Below, piece after piece: positions 34,200-43,670 of a stretch of DNA of 64,000 nucleotides (position 1 is the first letter of the stretch; each line of letters begins with the position of its first letter). This stretch comes from Verrucomicrobiia bacterium (GTDB taxonomy: Bacteria > Verrucomicrobiota > Verrucomicrobiia > JABWAM01), in assembly GCA_028687435.1 (NCBI GenBank), contig JAQUAF010000007.1, positions 62,001-126,000 of the forward strand, given 5' to 3'. The notes below the pieces were generated by a model. The model saw nothing but the letters and a program-made list of their open reading frames with translations. It was not told the DNA's origin and ran no database searches. Position numbers and translations under genes: made by a program.

Positions 34200-37043
34200 T
34201 CACCCACGCGTTTTCGATCCCAGTTTAAAGAACTCCCACTGGGTTGTTTCGCCGGAAACCTCAATTTCCATCCTCTCCAATATGGCAGGGGTGCCGATAA
34301 ACCGCAAGAGTTGCCCCAAATTCAAAGTCACCGTGGTCCACTGGTTGTACCTCACGGGTTCTCCCTGGTAAATGCGGCTTCGCCATTTGCGGCCGGAAAC
34401 ATCGCGCCACGTTCCCCAAAGGACGAATGCCGTGCTGCCTTCCCGGGCTTCGCCTAGCTGGCGAAACCGGAAACACAAAATGGGATTTTCCTTCAGCGAA
34501 GCCTTGGTGTCGATTCCATGGACCACCGCCCCTTTGCCGCTTGGATGGAGTGTGGCCACCTGGTTTTCAACCGTGAAATGGCCGCCGTCATAATGCGTCA
34601 CTTTCCAGCGATTCAGATCCTGGAAGCGCTCCTCCCATCCGGTGTTTTTCCATGATGGTTCCTGATTGCTGATGATTTCCTCCACCGGCAGGGGGGGCCA
34701 GTCTCTGAGCAGACCGCTCTTGGCGGTGATATCGCTCAATGCGCGTTGAATGATTTTTATCGCGTTTTCATGGCGGTGGATATCCGCGCTTTCACAGGCG
34801 GGCTTGGCGAGCCATTCCTTTTCGATCTGACGATAACCTTTCAGCAATTTTTTCTCGTCAATGGCTTTCTGGGTGGATAAGGATTCTTCAACCGCTTTGA
34901 AATATAACTCCATTCGCGGACGGTAATAGAATTTGACCATCTCATGAATATCCTTGCTGGGATAATCAATGAGCCATTCTTTGGTGGCAAAGGTCAGCAT
35001 CGGATCCTTGGCGATGGTTTCAGCTTTGGTTCGTTCCGTTGGGGTGGCGGCATTTCTTAACATCTCCCGTATTTGATAAGGCGGATAACTGGAGAGGATT
35101 TCCTCGACTTTGTCCAACAACCAGCGCAAGGAGGCCAGCTCTGCCTGCACCGCCTGCTGATCCCGGGCGCCACAGGCCTGGTTGAGATCGGCCAGGTGAA
35201 GATTGAACAGGGTGGTCAGATATTGCCGGGTGATGTCCACCACATCTTTCCGGTAACATTCATTTTCCCGTCCCGCCTCCTCCTGTGACAAGGCGGATTC
35301 AAGAGCCTGCCGGAGCAGCCGGACCTGCATGGGGGCGTTGGCATACAATTGTTTGCCCATGCCGGTGATGTATAAACTGGAAAAACCGGATTGCGAAACG
35401 CGATGCTGGTACATGGCTTCCATGCCGGCCACCGGCCCGTAGACCGCCTGCCTGAGGCAGTCAAAGGCGGCCGTCATCGCGGGCGCCAGGATTTTTCCGT
35501 GGCGTTTTTCGATGTAATCTTTCAGGTAGGCGTCCAGATTTACCGCGGCAGGATTCCAACTGAGCCTGGCCAGCAGATCGAAATAGACGGTATTATAATG
35601 AATCATCTCCGGGCAGATATAAATGCCGGCGCAATTTTTTGCTTTGGGATCGCTGATGGTCTCATTGACATCGGCGGCCAGTTGCGCCAGGTTGCCGCTG
35701 AGATAATCATCGCCGCCATAAAGATGAATGAAGGACAGCAGCCAATCGCGGCCCTCGAAATAGTTGAACCGTTTATAATGATAATCCCTGGATTTTTCCG
35801 GTTGGCTTGAATCGCAGATAAAACCGATGTCCTTCGGCATATGTTCAAGAAAACACCTGACGTCTTCCTTGCTCCAACTGCACGAGACGAAAGGCCAGGT
35901 CCAAAAGGTCCATTTGGCCTGGGGCGCTGTCTCCCGCAGGATTTTCACCGTGGCGTCCGCAAAACCAACCCGGATTTCCTGAATTTGTTTCGGCGTGGCG
36001 TCAAGAATCTTTTGTTCCCCGTAGGGCGAAAAGAAGAAAATGCTGTCATCACCATATTTGGCGGTGGTTTTTTTCACCACATCCTTTCCGCGTTGAAGAT
36101 ACAATGGATCCCGCGGATGCAACGCATGGTAAGGCGGATCCGCGCACCACCGCATCTTTACATAATGATGATCGGGATTTTTTTGCATGAATTCCGGTGA
36201 AACCCCGTCGAACCGTCCGCACTCGCCCGCCAGTACCAGGTCGAATCCGCGCTTTTTGGCCTCCCTGACAATCTCCCCGGTGGTTATAAACACATTCCAG
36301 TTATCGCCCGGAATCATCAGCGTATTTTGCCGCTTCTTCGCGGCCCAATCGAGTTCTTTGGTCCAGTCAGCCAGATTCCACAAACGCGTTGAGTAGGCAT
36401 AGATGCATTCCTGCAGATAAAACCGCCTGGCGAAGCGGGGTTTTTCCCGGATCTCCACCGGGGCGATTTTCAGGCCGTCCGTTGGCGGAATGCGGTCGCC
36501 TTCCCAAAAAAAACCGATCCCAAAAAATCTTTCCAGAAAGTCATAAACCGCGTAAAGAACGCTTCGCTCCATTGAACCGCCGAGAACAAGATAAGTTCTG
36601 TTTTCAAAAGCAACGGTCTGGATGACATAACCGTCGAGTCCCGGATCAGCCGCCGACATTTTCAACGCGCCTTTTTCAACCAGCTGCCTGATGAGGGGAT
36701 TCGTTTCCGCCCGGCCAAGGAGAATGACGTTGTTGGTCTGCTCATTTCGCGGAGCGCGTTTGATTTCCAAACGGGCTGCCGTGGCCAGTTGAATGTACTT
36801 GACCAGTTCCGCGGCGGCATGTTCCTCAATCGGGGAGGCTTGTTCACCCAGAATGACGACAGCCTTGGGGGTTTTCGCCCCGGCCACCAAAAAAGACGAG
36901 GAGGGGGCTTCATTGCCCATGACCGTGAACGCTAGGAGGAGCAATGCACCGCCCAAGGCAAAACCCTTTTGGAATTGCGCCACAGCCATTTGCCAGGGCG
37001 AAAACGGTTGAATCCGCCATTTGAAATATTGCGTGTTTTTCAT
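34200..37043 (-). CDS. GH89-like alpha-N-acetylglucosaminidase, copy B
   Basis: The 947-residue secreted protein parallels the gene at 22077-24911 over its full length. It keeps both candidate catalytic glutamates (SPYGEQKIL and YICPEMIHYNTVYFDLL) and the barrel segment STRLWNLADWTKELDWAA. The signal region is FALGGALLLLAFTVMG. It probably removes terminal alpha-GlcNAc or a related sugar outside the cell. A pseudopilin and a LamG/CehA gene precede it on the same strand, repeating the LamG/CehA plus GH89 pairing of the plus-strand cluster in the same order. This suggests a duplicated functional module. Confidence 0.75.
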   Translation of the reverse strand: MKNTQYFKWRIQPFSPWQMAVAQFQKGFALGGALLLLAFTVMGNEAPSSSFLVAGAKTPKAVVILGEQASPIEEHAAAELVKYIQLATAARLEIKRAPRNEQTNNVILLGRAETNPLIRQLVEKGALKMSAADPGLDGYVIQTVAFENRTYLVLGGSMERSVLYAVYDFLERFFGIGFFWEGDRIPPTDGLKIAPVEIREKPRFARRFYLQECIYAYSTRLWNLADWTKELDWAAKKRQNTLMIPGDNWNVFITTGEIVREAKKRGFDLVLAGECGRFDGVSPEFMQKNPDHHYVKMRWCADPPYHALHPRDPLYLQRGKDVVKKTTAKYGDDSIFFFSPYGEQKILDATPKQIQEIRVGFADATVKILRETAPQAKWTFWTWPFVSCSWSKEDVRCFLEHMPKDIGFICDSSQPEKSRDYHYKRFNYFEGRDWLLSFIHLYGGDDYLSGNLAQLAADVNETISDPKAKNCAGIYICPEMIHYNTVYFDLLARLSWNPAAVNLDAYLKDYIEKRHGKILAPAMTAAFDCLRQAVYGPVAGMEAMYQHRVSQSGFSSLYITGMGKQLYANAPMQVRLLRQALESALSQEEAGRENECYRKDVVDITRQYLTTLFNLHLADLNQACGARDQQAVQAELASLRWLLDKVEEILSSYPPYQIREMLRNAATPTERTKAETIAKDPMLTFATKEWLIDYPSKDIHEMVKFYYRPRMELYFKAVEESLSTQKAIDEKKLLKGYRQIEKEWLAKPACESADIHRHENAIKIIQRALSDITAKSGLLRDWPPLPVEEIISNQEPSWKNTGWEERFQDLNRWKVTHYDGGHFTVENQVATLHPSGKGAVVHGIDTKASLKENPILCFRFRQLGEAREGSTAFVLWGTWRDVSGRKWRSRIYQGEPVRYNQWTTVTLNLGQLLRFIGTPAILERMEIEVSGETTQWEFFKLGSKTRG

Positions 37044-37216
37044 ATTGTTATTTTAGGGTTTTCGAGGTTCAATGCCAGCCAAAGAACGAGAAATTCACCG
37101 GCGATGAGGTAATTGGAACGCTAAAATCATGGGGCCAACCAAACGCCAATTAGTAATATCCAACGAGACAAGCTTTCCATTCGGATGTGATTAAAGGGAA
37201 GAAGATGTGTGTCGAT

Positions 37217-37876
37217 CTATTTTGTGATGATGCCGCTGGGCGCGGGTTTTTCCTGCCAGGCGGCATGGCCGTCGACGAAAAGGAGATTTGCGCCTCCCGA
37301 ATGACGGTAGCCAATGCCTGCCTGCGATTCATTGACGGTTGAAATTTGCGAGGAACTGTTGCTCCAGGAGGCCATGAAAAAAGCGTCGCCGACCAGGAGG
37401 GTGTTGCCGGGGTTGCTGATTTCGGAAAGCGCGCAACCGGCGTAAAGTGACGCATTGGAACGGGAGGCGTCTTTGAGCTTGTAGTTCAAGGCATAGACCG
37501 GACCTTGGCCCAGAACGGTTCCGACATATTTTTCGGCGGGACACTTGTATATCCTGGTTTTATACTTGTCGGCCAGCACGGTCATGGGTTCGCCAAGGAG
37601 GGGGCCGACTTGGGGCCAAAAGCATTGAAGCCAGTCAGCGGCCCAAAGATTCGGCAATCGCCCGTCATTGTCGGTGGCATAGATGTTAAGGGCTGTGCCG
37701 ATCTGACGCAGGTTGTTCATGCAAACGATTTGACGCGCTTTGTCTTTTGCTTTGGAAATGGATGTCAAAAGCAGCGAAAACAAGACGGCAAGAATGGCCA
37801 ATGTGATGAGAAGTTCGACAAGCGTAAACCCTGTTTTGATGGGGCGCTGAAATTTTTCCGACAAGCAGGTTTTCAT
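37217..37876 (-). CDS. Pseudopilin-like secreted protein (DUF1559-like)
   Basis: The 219-residue product has leader MKTCLSEKFQRPIKTG followed by FTLVELLITLAILAVLFSLLL, a textbook prepilin cleavage site and helix. The C-terminus has the H/DG-type end LLFVDGHAAWQEKP. It follows the LamG/CehA gene with a 6-bp gap and was probably translated from the same message. Its 3' half is duplicated at 33860-34141. Confidence 0.9.
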   Translation of the reverse strand: MKTCLSEKFQRPIKTGFTLVELLITLAILAVLFSLLLTSISKAKDKARQIVCMNNLRQIGTALNIYATDNDGRLPNLWAADWLQCFWPQVGPLLGEPMTVLADKYKTRIYKCPAEKYVGTVLGQGPVYALNYKLKDASRSNASLYAGCALSEISNPGNTLLVGDAFFMASWSNSSSQISTVNESQAGIGYRHSGGANLLFVDGHAAWQEKPAPSGIITK

Positions 37877-37882
37877 TTTATT

Positions 37883-40177
37883 TCAGGGGTTCTGCCGCAT
37901 TGTCCACAAACGCGGCGATTTTGACAATGATTCATAAACCGCGCGGGCTTTGTCAATATTTCGCAATAGACCATCGGCCTGCGCCATGGAAGCCTTGTTT
38001 TGCCTGGCGATTTCCGGAAGAACTTTTTTATATTTATCAAGCCAGTCGATGAAATAATTTATGTCTTCCGGGAAGGGGATCATGGGGTGTTTTCCAAATT
38101 GGATATAAACAGGGCTGGAATGCGCCAGTCCGCCGCAGAATCCTTTTTTCCCGAAGACCTTGACGGCCAGCCAGCATGTTTCCTTGATTTCCAAGGGAAA
38201 ATCTTTTTTTAGATCGGAACCGGCGGCCGCCAGTGTTTTTACAGGTGAACCGTTTTTGATGATTTCAACTTTTTCCAGACCGGCCAGGGAGAAGGCTTCC
38301 AGATTCAATCTTAGCGTTTCCGGATGGTCTCCCGGGAAAACCAGAGTTTCGCCGATCGTCCTTTCGTTGACAGTAAAGGAGAGCAAGGGGCCGCTGGTCA
38401 CAAAGGTGCGCCCTGCGCCATAGCTTTTCACCACCTCAGGCCATGTGAGCGAATCAAGCTTGCAATAAACCCGGAAGCTTCCCGGTTTGCCATTGGCGTT
38501 GAGATAAGTGTCGGTGCCGGCTGTTGCCGTCACCTTGAACCCCATGTTTAAATACCGATACCAATCCCGCATGGCGGCGTTGACATCTCCCCAGCAAAAG
38601 ACGTCCCATGCCGAGACTTTTTCCAGCGCAATTCCCAAGGGAAGCTCCCTGGCAACGCAGTTGTCGGATGCATCTTCCACCGCGCCGCTATAGGGGTGGG
38701 TAAAGAGTCCGATTGCGCCGTTGGCGCGGAGATCATCCAGAAAATCCATATTGTCAAAGATCCCCTTCTTCAGCGTTTTTTTTCCTCCTGGACAATTCAG
38801 CGCGCAAATATGACCGCCTGCGCAAGAGCCCCCTTCCCATCCGGAATAGGCGATAAAATCCTTTGCCGCAGTCAGGCCGGTGTAATGGGGGCCGGTTTTC
38901 CAAGTCATGGCCGTGACAAAATTGACGAAATTCAATCCCTCGGCCTGGCAGACCATGCAGGCGTTGATGAATCCCCTCTCCGCTGTTTCAGGGGTGTTGC
39001 CAAACAATGAATCCAGTTTTTTCTTGGAATGTCCCAATGCATGAACATGGTGTTCTCCGCAAAACCAGCCTTTTTTCGGAAAATCGACCAGTCGTTTCAA
39101 ATTGATGACTGTATTTTGAGTTTCTTCTTGGGTCAACGAGACGCTCAGTCGCTCCGGACGGTACTCGAATCCCCGGCTGACGGTGATGGTGAAAGTTCCT
39201 GGCGGAACTTTTTGCGAGAATTCGCCAAAGGCGGAAAAATACCCATTTTTGGCGCTGCCGTAGATGGGACCGTCCGATGGGACGTAGTTTTGCTCTTTTC
39301 CTTCAATGACAACACGGCAATTCAAGGGGGTTCCGGTCTCTTCGTCTTTTACCAGCGCATGGATTTTACAGGTCAATTTTTTTTCCAATCTTTCATCCTC
39401 ATGCTCGACCTTGAAACAGCTGATGGGGCGGTTTTCATGATAATCATGATCAATTTCATCCGGAGAAAGAGCCCGCCCATATAAATTGACTTCGCGGATA
39501 AAGCCATTGAATTGGAAACAGGCGCCAGGGGCCGCCGATGCCGTGCCTATGGCGGCAGGCAGCCTGGCGTCCTTGGGTTGATAAACCACCCCGCCTTCGG
39601 CCTGCGTTTCATGCACTGCCTTTCCATTGTGGTAAAAAACAACCTTTCCTTTTTGCGAATCGTAGGTGACAGCCACGGCAGACCACGTTTTTTTCATCAA
39701 GAGCGGTTTTGTGAAAAGGAAATACCCTTTGGCATTTGTTTTTAATCCCGGTTTTTTTTCGGTGGCCATCTGCAGGGACAATTTGCCATCTTCCTGCAGA
39801 AAGATGAATCCGGATGAAAAATGCTGCCGGCCTTTGCATAAGATGGCCTGTTCGCCGGAAGTGTCTGTCAGGTTGATCCATGCGGACAGGGTGAGGGCCT
39901 TCTCCACATTGAGGTCATCCTGATGGGGGATGATGATATAACGCGATGGAGCGAGATATAAGAAAGCGGATGTTTTTTCCAAAAACCAGCCGGGTTCGGT
40001 CAGTTTGCCGTGATGATGTCCTGCGTTATCATGGATCGCAAGACCTTGACCTTCAGACAACGGCCAGCGGGCAATCAAACCATTGAGTTTTTCCCCATTT
40101 GCAACCATCGGGATCATCAAAAAGATGGGCGCAAACCGCAGAGGGAGGAATGCGGCGGTGATGGCCATTTTTTTCAT
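37883..40177 (-). CDS. Secreted LamG + CehA/McbA-type metallohydrolase, copy C
   Basis: The 764-residue protein has a signal peptide (LPLRFAPIFLMIPMVANG), a LamG domain (about 30-240, LIARWPLSEGQGLAIHDN) and a CehA/McbA domain with an intact metal motif. That motif is GEHHVHALGH with His376, His377 and His379, together with LFTHPYSG and AGTDTYL. Of the three paralogues in the window this one keeps the full site and is the best candidate for an active hydrolase. It heads the LamG/CehA, pseudopilin, GH89 series on the minus strand. Confidence 0.82.
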   Translation of the reverse strand: MKKMAITAAFLPLRFAPIFLMIPMVANGEKLNGLIARWPLSEGQGLAIHDNAGHHHGKLTEPGWFLEKTSAFLYLAPSRYIIIPHQDDLNVEKALTLSAWINLTDTSGEQAILCKGRQHFSSGFIFLQEDGKLSLQMATEKKPGLKTNAKGYFLFTKPLLMKKTWSAVAVTYDSQKGKVVFYHNGKAVHETQAEGGVVYQPKDARLPAAIGTASAAPGACFQFNGFIREVNLYGRALSPDEIDHDYHENRPISCFKVEHEDERLEKKLTCKIHALVKDEETGTPLNCRVVIEGKEQNYVPSDGPIYGSAKNGYFSAFGEFSQKVPPGTFTITVSRGFEYRPERLSVSLTQEETQNTVINLKRLVDFPKKGWFCGEHHVHALGHSKKKLDSLFGNTPETAERGFINACMVCQAEGLNFVNFVTAMTWKTGPHYTGLTAAKDFIAYSGWEGGSCAGGHICALNCPGGKKTLKKGIFDNMDFLDDLRANGAIGLFTHPYSGAVEDASDNCVARELPLGIALEKVSAWDVFCWGDVNAAMRDWYRYLNMGFKVTATAGTDTYLNANGKPGSFRVYCKLDSLTWPEVVKSYGAGRTFVTSGPLLSFTVNERTIGETLVFPGDHPETLRLNLEAFSLAGLEKVEIIKNGSPVKTLAAAGSDLKKDFPLEIKETCWLAVKVFGKKGFCGGLAHSSPVYIQFGKHPMIPFPEDINYFIDWLDKYKKVLPEIARQNKASMAQADGLLRNIDKARAVYESLSKSPRLWTMRQNP

Positions 40178-40197
40178 GTTAGAATAAACGCTTTGTC

Positions 40198-42762
40198 TTA
40201 AGGCGGGCTTTGATCATTTCTGATTTCAAAGCTTTGGTTGATATGAATGGATTCGCCCGGTTTCAGCTCCCGCACGGGCGACCATAATTCAAGCGAGAGA
40301 CAATTTTTGTCCGGATAGATCCGGCAGTGAAGCTCCTCCGCCTGCGAGGGATCAAACCGGTTCAAAACTTCAATGTTTAAATGCCTGTTGCAAACCGACC
40401 ATTGTCCGTTTGGATGGCGGGCTGGTTCGGATTTTTTGAATTCTTTTGACGCCAAAATTTTTTCCGACTTCCATTGCCCGTCGGCGGCCATCCAGCGCAG
40501 CTCGCAATCGGCCGGATTGCCCAGGTCAAACAGGGACTGTGTTCTGATCAAACCGGTTATTGGCGTCATCGGCTTTTTCTTGGGGCAGGTTAGAGAGGTG
40601 TTGATATGAAGGATTGGTTTTTCGCGATCCAGGGAATATTTTCGCGAAACGACGCCGCCCTCATAATATGCGGTTGACAACTCCGCCTCGCATTTGCCGG
40701 TCATATTGATTTTATACGGCTGGGCTGGAGTGAAATGACGGCTATATTCCTCATATCCGCCGGTGAAAAACCTCTTTCCATTGCATCCCTCGCTTTCATG
40801 GAGGAACTGGCGTTTGGTTCGTTTGTCCAGCCAGCGGAATATTCTGCCGCCGGCCTCCGGAACGATTTCAATCAATTGCGTTGGATTTTCCAATACAACC
40901 GTTTTAAAGTCCGTTGGCGCCAGAAGATTGGTTTTTATCCATTCGGCCGGAGCAAAGGGTTTTTCGCATTCCCTGACATTTTTGACGCCGAATTTTTGAA
41001 CATCGGCGTAAAAATTTTCCAGAAGCCCCTCGTAAGATTTGCCAATGGCCGTGGAACAGAGGCGGTTTTCCCGCCGTTGGAGGTCTTGTGCGGGCGCAAC
41101 GCAAAGCCTGGCATAGGCTGGCCACATGCGCAACTGTTGAAGTCTTTTTGAAAACACCGCGTTTCCGCAAACCAGCTTTTCCGCCCGCCCCAGTTCGCGA
41201 TCGCATCGGTCAAGCAGATCAAGCGTTAAAAATCCGGAGGGATGATCCCCGATTTTTACATGAAATTGGCGCGCCTCAACTTCATCGTGGATCAGATCGT
41301 AATATTTGCGCACATGCGAGGCGGCCCCGCCGTAATAATTTTCAAGGAATTCGTTCATGGCCGCGCTTGGATCGCATCCGGGATTCCACAGGCATTTTGC
41401 GATGAGATAGGATCGAAGCCATGCGCTTTCCCCGCCGATGCCGGGCCGGGTTTCATTTTCAGGATAAGTTCCCTGCTCCAGAATGCCCTTGGCGCGGTGG
41501 TTGATGAAGAAGTTGATGTTTGGCGAGATGACACGCAGATTGGGAAAAGGCGCCAGATAATGGCAAAAATCAATGGTGTAATCCCAAATGTAAAGACGGC
41601 CGCAAATTTTGGCCCAATCGATGACATCCTTCACGAAAGTTTGATTGAAAGGGCAGACTTCATGCGGATGGGCGAAACAACATTCGATTGAACAAAGGCG
41701 GATGATGACATTCGGGCGCGGGCGCACGAGTTTTGGCGGTTTGCGCGTGTATTGATAGGCCAGTGTTTCAATGGAAACACGGGGAAATTCGTCCTTGATC
41801 ATGTCAGCCACCTGATTGACAAAACGCAATAAAACTCCGCTTTGGCCGTCTTCCTCACCGGCAATTTTTGAACAGGCCGGGCATGTGCAGAACCCCCCCA
41901 AAACATCATTTTGAGAAAGGGGAATAATGTTAATGTCCGGTTCCTGTCGAAGAAGATTTTTTATGGCTTCGACGGTGAGTTTTGCCACTTCAGGGTTGCT
42001 TAGACACAGTTGAGACTTTTTTCCGGCTTCGCGCTTGCCGTTTATTTCCGAGAAATATTCCGGGTGTTCCTTGAAATATTTGGATGGAGGGACAAACACA
42101 TAGAAGGTGTGGACAAACAGTCCCTTGGGGTATTTGATTTTGCCCCCCATCCCTTCATTGTTTTGCAGAAAATGACCATTAATGCGATTCCGTGCGCACC
42201 ACAGGTTGTCGCCGCGCGTTTCCGCGAATGTGACCGTGCGGGATTCCAGGGTGGGTTTGATCCGTTCGTCAATGGAGGGGATGACGATGGGATTGAGTTT
42301 TGGGATTTTGACGCAATCCGAGGCGAACCAACGGCAGCCGAGATATTTTTCCAGAAATTCATAGACCGCATACATGCTGCCGCGAGGACGCCCGCCGGCA
42401 AGGATCAAATTTCCATCGATGGTTCGAATGATGAACTCCTCAGAGCCCATGCGGCTGAAGTCGACATCGGGCGCCAAACGGGCGGCGGAACGGCTGTTTC
42501 CGACCAGGATTTTGGGGCCATTGATCTGCGAGGAATCGCCGGCAACATTGAATTTCGCGCCCGAGATTTTTTCCAGATGCTCCTGCAATTCCCGGGCGGC
42601 AAACTTTTCCGTTGGAGTGGCGTCGGAGGAAATGACAATGGTTGTTTTAGCCGAAATTTGCATGAGTGGCGGATTTTCCGCCGACAGAAGAAATCCGGTA
42701 GGGCAACCGCCAAATGTCAGGAAAAAGAGAGATGCTGCCAGCCAGCGCATAGGGTGTCTCAT
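40198..42762 (-). CDS. Secreted DUF4838 protein (alpha-glucuronidase-like fold)
   Basis: The 854-residue product has a signal peptide (MRWLAASLFFLTFGG). A GH67-N/GH20-type beta domain follows (ATPTEKFAARELQEHLEKISG, MYAVYEFLEKYLGCRWFA), then a DUF4838 barrel with EHPEYFSEINGKR, SQNDVLGGFCTCPAC and LAYQYTRKPPK. DUF4838 proteins are predicted glycosidases whose substrates are mostly unknown. The ATG at 42762 follows a strong AGGAGGTG ribosome site and overlaps the GH130 stop (ATGA), which shows coupling. The ORF track's earlier start is inside the GH130 gene. Confidence 0.82.
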   Translation of the reverse strand: MRHPMRWLAASLFFLTFGGCPTGFLLSAENPPLMQISAKTTIVISSDATPTEKFAARELQEHLEKISGAKFNVAGDSSQINGPKILVGNSRSAARLAPDVDFSRMGSEEFIIRTIDGNLILAGGRPRGSMYAVYEFLEKYLGCRWFASDCVKIPKLNPIVIPSIDERIKPTLESRTVTFAETRGDNLWCARNRINGHFLQNNEGMGGKIKYPKGLFVHTFYVFVPPSKYFKEHPEYFSEINGKREAGKKSQLCLSNPEVAKLTVEAIKNLLRQEPDINIIPLSQNDVLGGFCTCPACSKIAGEEDGQSGVLLRFVNQVADMIKDEFPRVSIETLAYQYTRKPPKLVRPRPNVIIRLCSIECCFAHPHEVCPFNQTFVKDVIDWAKICGRLYIWDYTIDFCHYLAPFPNLRVISPNINFFINHRAKGILEQGTYPENETRPGIGGESAWLRSYLIAKCLWNPGCDPSAAMNEFLENYYGGAASHVRKYYDLIHDEVEARQFHVKIGDHPSGFLTLDLLDRCDRELGRAEKLVCGNAVFSKRLQQLRMWPAYARLCVAPAQDLQRRENRLCSTAIGKSYEGLLENFYADVQKFGVKNVRECEKPFAPAEWIKTNLLAPTDFKTVVLENPTQLIEIVPEAGGRIFRWLDKRTKRQFLHESEGCNGKRFFTGGYEEYSRHFTPAQPYKINMTGKCEAELSTAYYEGGVVSRKYSLDREKPILHINTSLTCPKKKPMTPITGLIRTQSLFDLGNPADCELRWMAADGQWKSEKILASKEFKKSEPARHPNGQWSVCNRHLNIEVLNRFDPSQAEELHCRIYPDKNCLSLELWSPVRELKPGESIHINQSFEIRNDQSPP

Positions 42763-43670
42763 AATTCCACCTCCTCCCGGCCGACGGTGGCGACGGCCAG
42801 GCATTGGTCGGCGCAGCCGTAGTAAACGAAATATTTGTCGCCAAGCGGAACGGCGCCGCTGGTGTAAACCACATTGGGGACAAAACCCTTTTTTTCATAT
42901 TCCATTTCGGGCTCGAGAATGGGCTCATCCTGGACTTTGATGACTTTTGACGGATCATTCAAGTCCAGCCATGCGATTCCAAGCCGGTACACGTCGTCGC
43001 GGTCCCGGGCGTGAAAGAACAGGATCCACGAGTTTTTTCCTTTGATCGGGGGGGCGCCAATTCCGATTTTCTTGTCGGTCCAATGGTTGAATTTTCGCGT
43101 CATGACGATTTTTGAACCGTGCCATGTTTTCAAATCCTTTGAATAAGATACCCAGATGTTGGGCATGATCCGGTGGAACAAGACATATTCATCGTTGATT
43201 TTTTCCGGCAGCAGGCCGGAGGTTCTCTGCGACACGTGTTCCATCAGAAGCCCGTGTTTTTCAAAGCGGATAAAATCCTTGGTGGTGGCCAGGGCGAGCT
43301 GGTCTCCATAAAGAGAGGTGACGACATAGACGATGTAATAGGTGTCGCCGATTTGGGTGATGCGTGGATCCTCGACCGCGTTGATCTGCGGAAGTCCCTC
43401 ATTGTAACGATCGATGACCGGCAGATCATTTCTACTGTCGAGATGGAAACCGTCGGAACTGGCGGCCAGGCCGATCCTTGCCACCGGCCATGTGGGGCAG
43501 CTTTTGCGATAGTCATCGCCCTCGGCGCGATAGAGAAGTTGAACCTTTCCGTTGAATATGGCGGCGCCGGCATTGCTGACATGCTGCGATTCCCAATTGT
43601 GCGCCGGATTCGCGCGCATGATCGGATTGCCTTCGTAACGTTCAAGTTTGATTGTTTTTTTCATAACCAT
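42759..43670 (-). CDS. GH130-family mannoside phosphorylase-like enzyme
   Basis: The 303-residue protein has the GH130 five-bladed propeller pattern: LERYEGNPIMRANP, NAGAAIFNGKVQLLYRAEGDD, NAVEDPRITQIGDTYYIVYV and VVYTSGAVPLGDKYFVYYGCAD. GH130 enzymes act on beta-mannosides, mostly by phosphorolysis giving mannose-1-phosphate. No signal peptide is visible, so it works in the cytoplasm. Met codons at 43670 and 43664 are both possible. The gene overlaps the upstream isomerase by 29 bp. Confidence 0.88.
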   Translation of the reverse strand: MVMKKTIKLERYEGNPIMRANPAHNWESQHVSNAGAAIFNGKVQLLYRAEGDDYRKSCPTWPVARIGLAASSDGFHLDSRNDLPVIDRYNEGLPQINAVEDPRITQIGDTYYIVYVVTSLYGDQLALATTKDFIRFEKHGLLMEHVSQRTSGLLPEKINDEYVLFHRIMPNIWVSYSKDLKTWHGSKIVMTRKFNHWTDKKIGIGAPPIKGKNSWILFFHARDRDDVYRLGIAWLDLNDPSKVIKVQDEPILEPEMEYEKKGFVPNVVYTSGAVPLGDKYFVYYGCADQCLAVATVGREEVEL

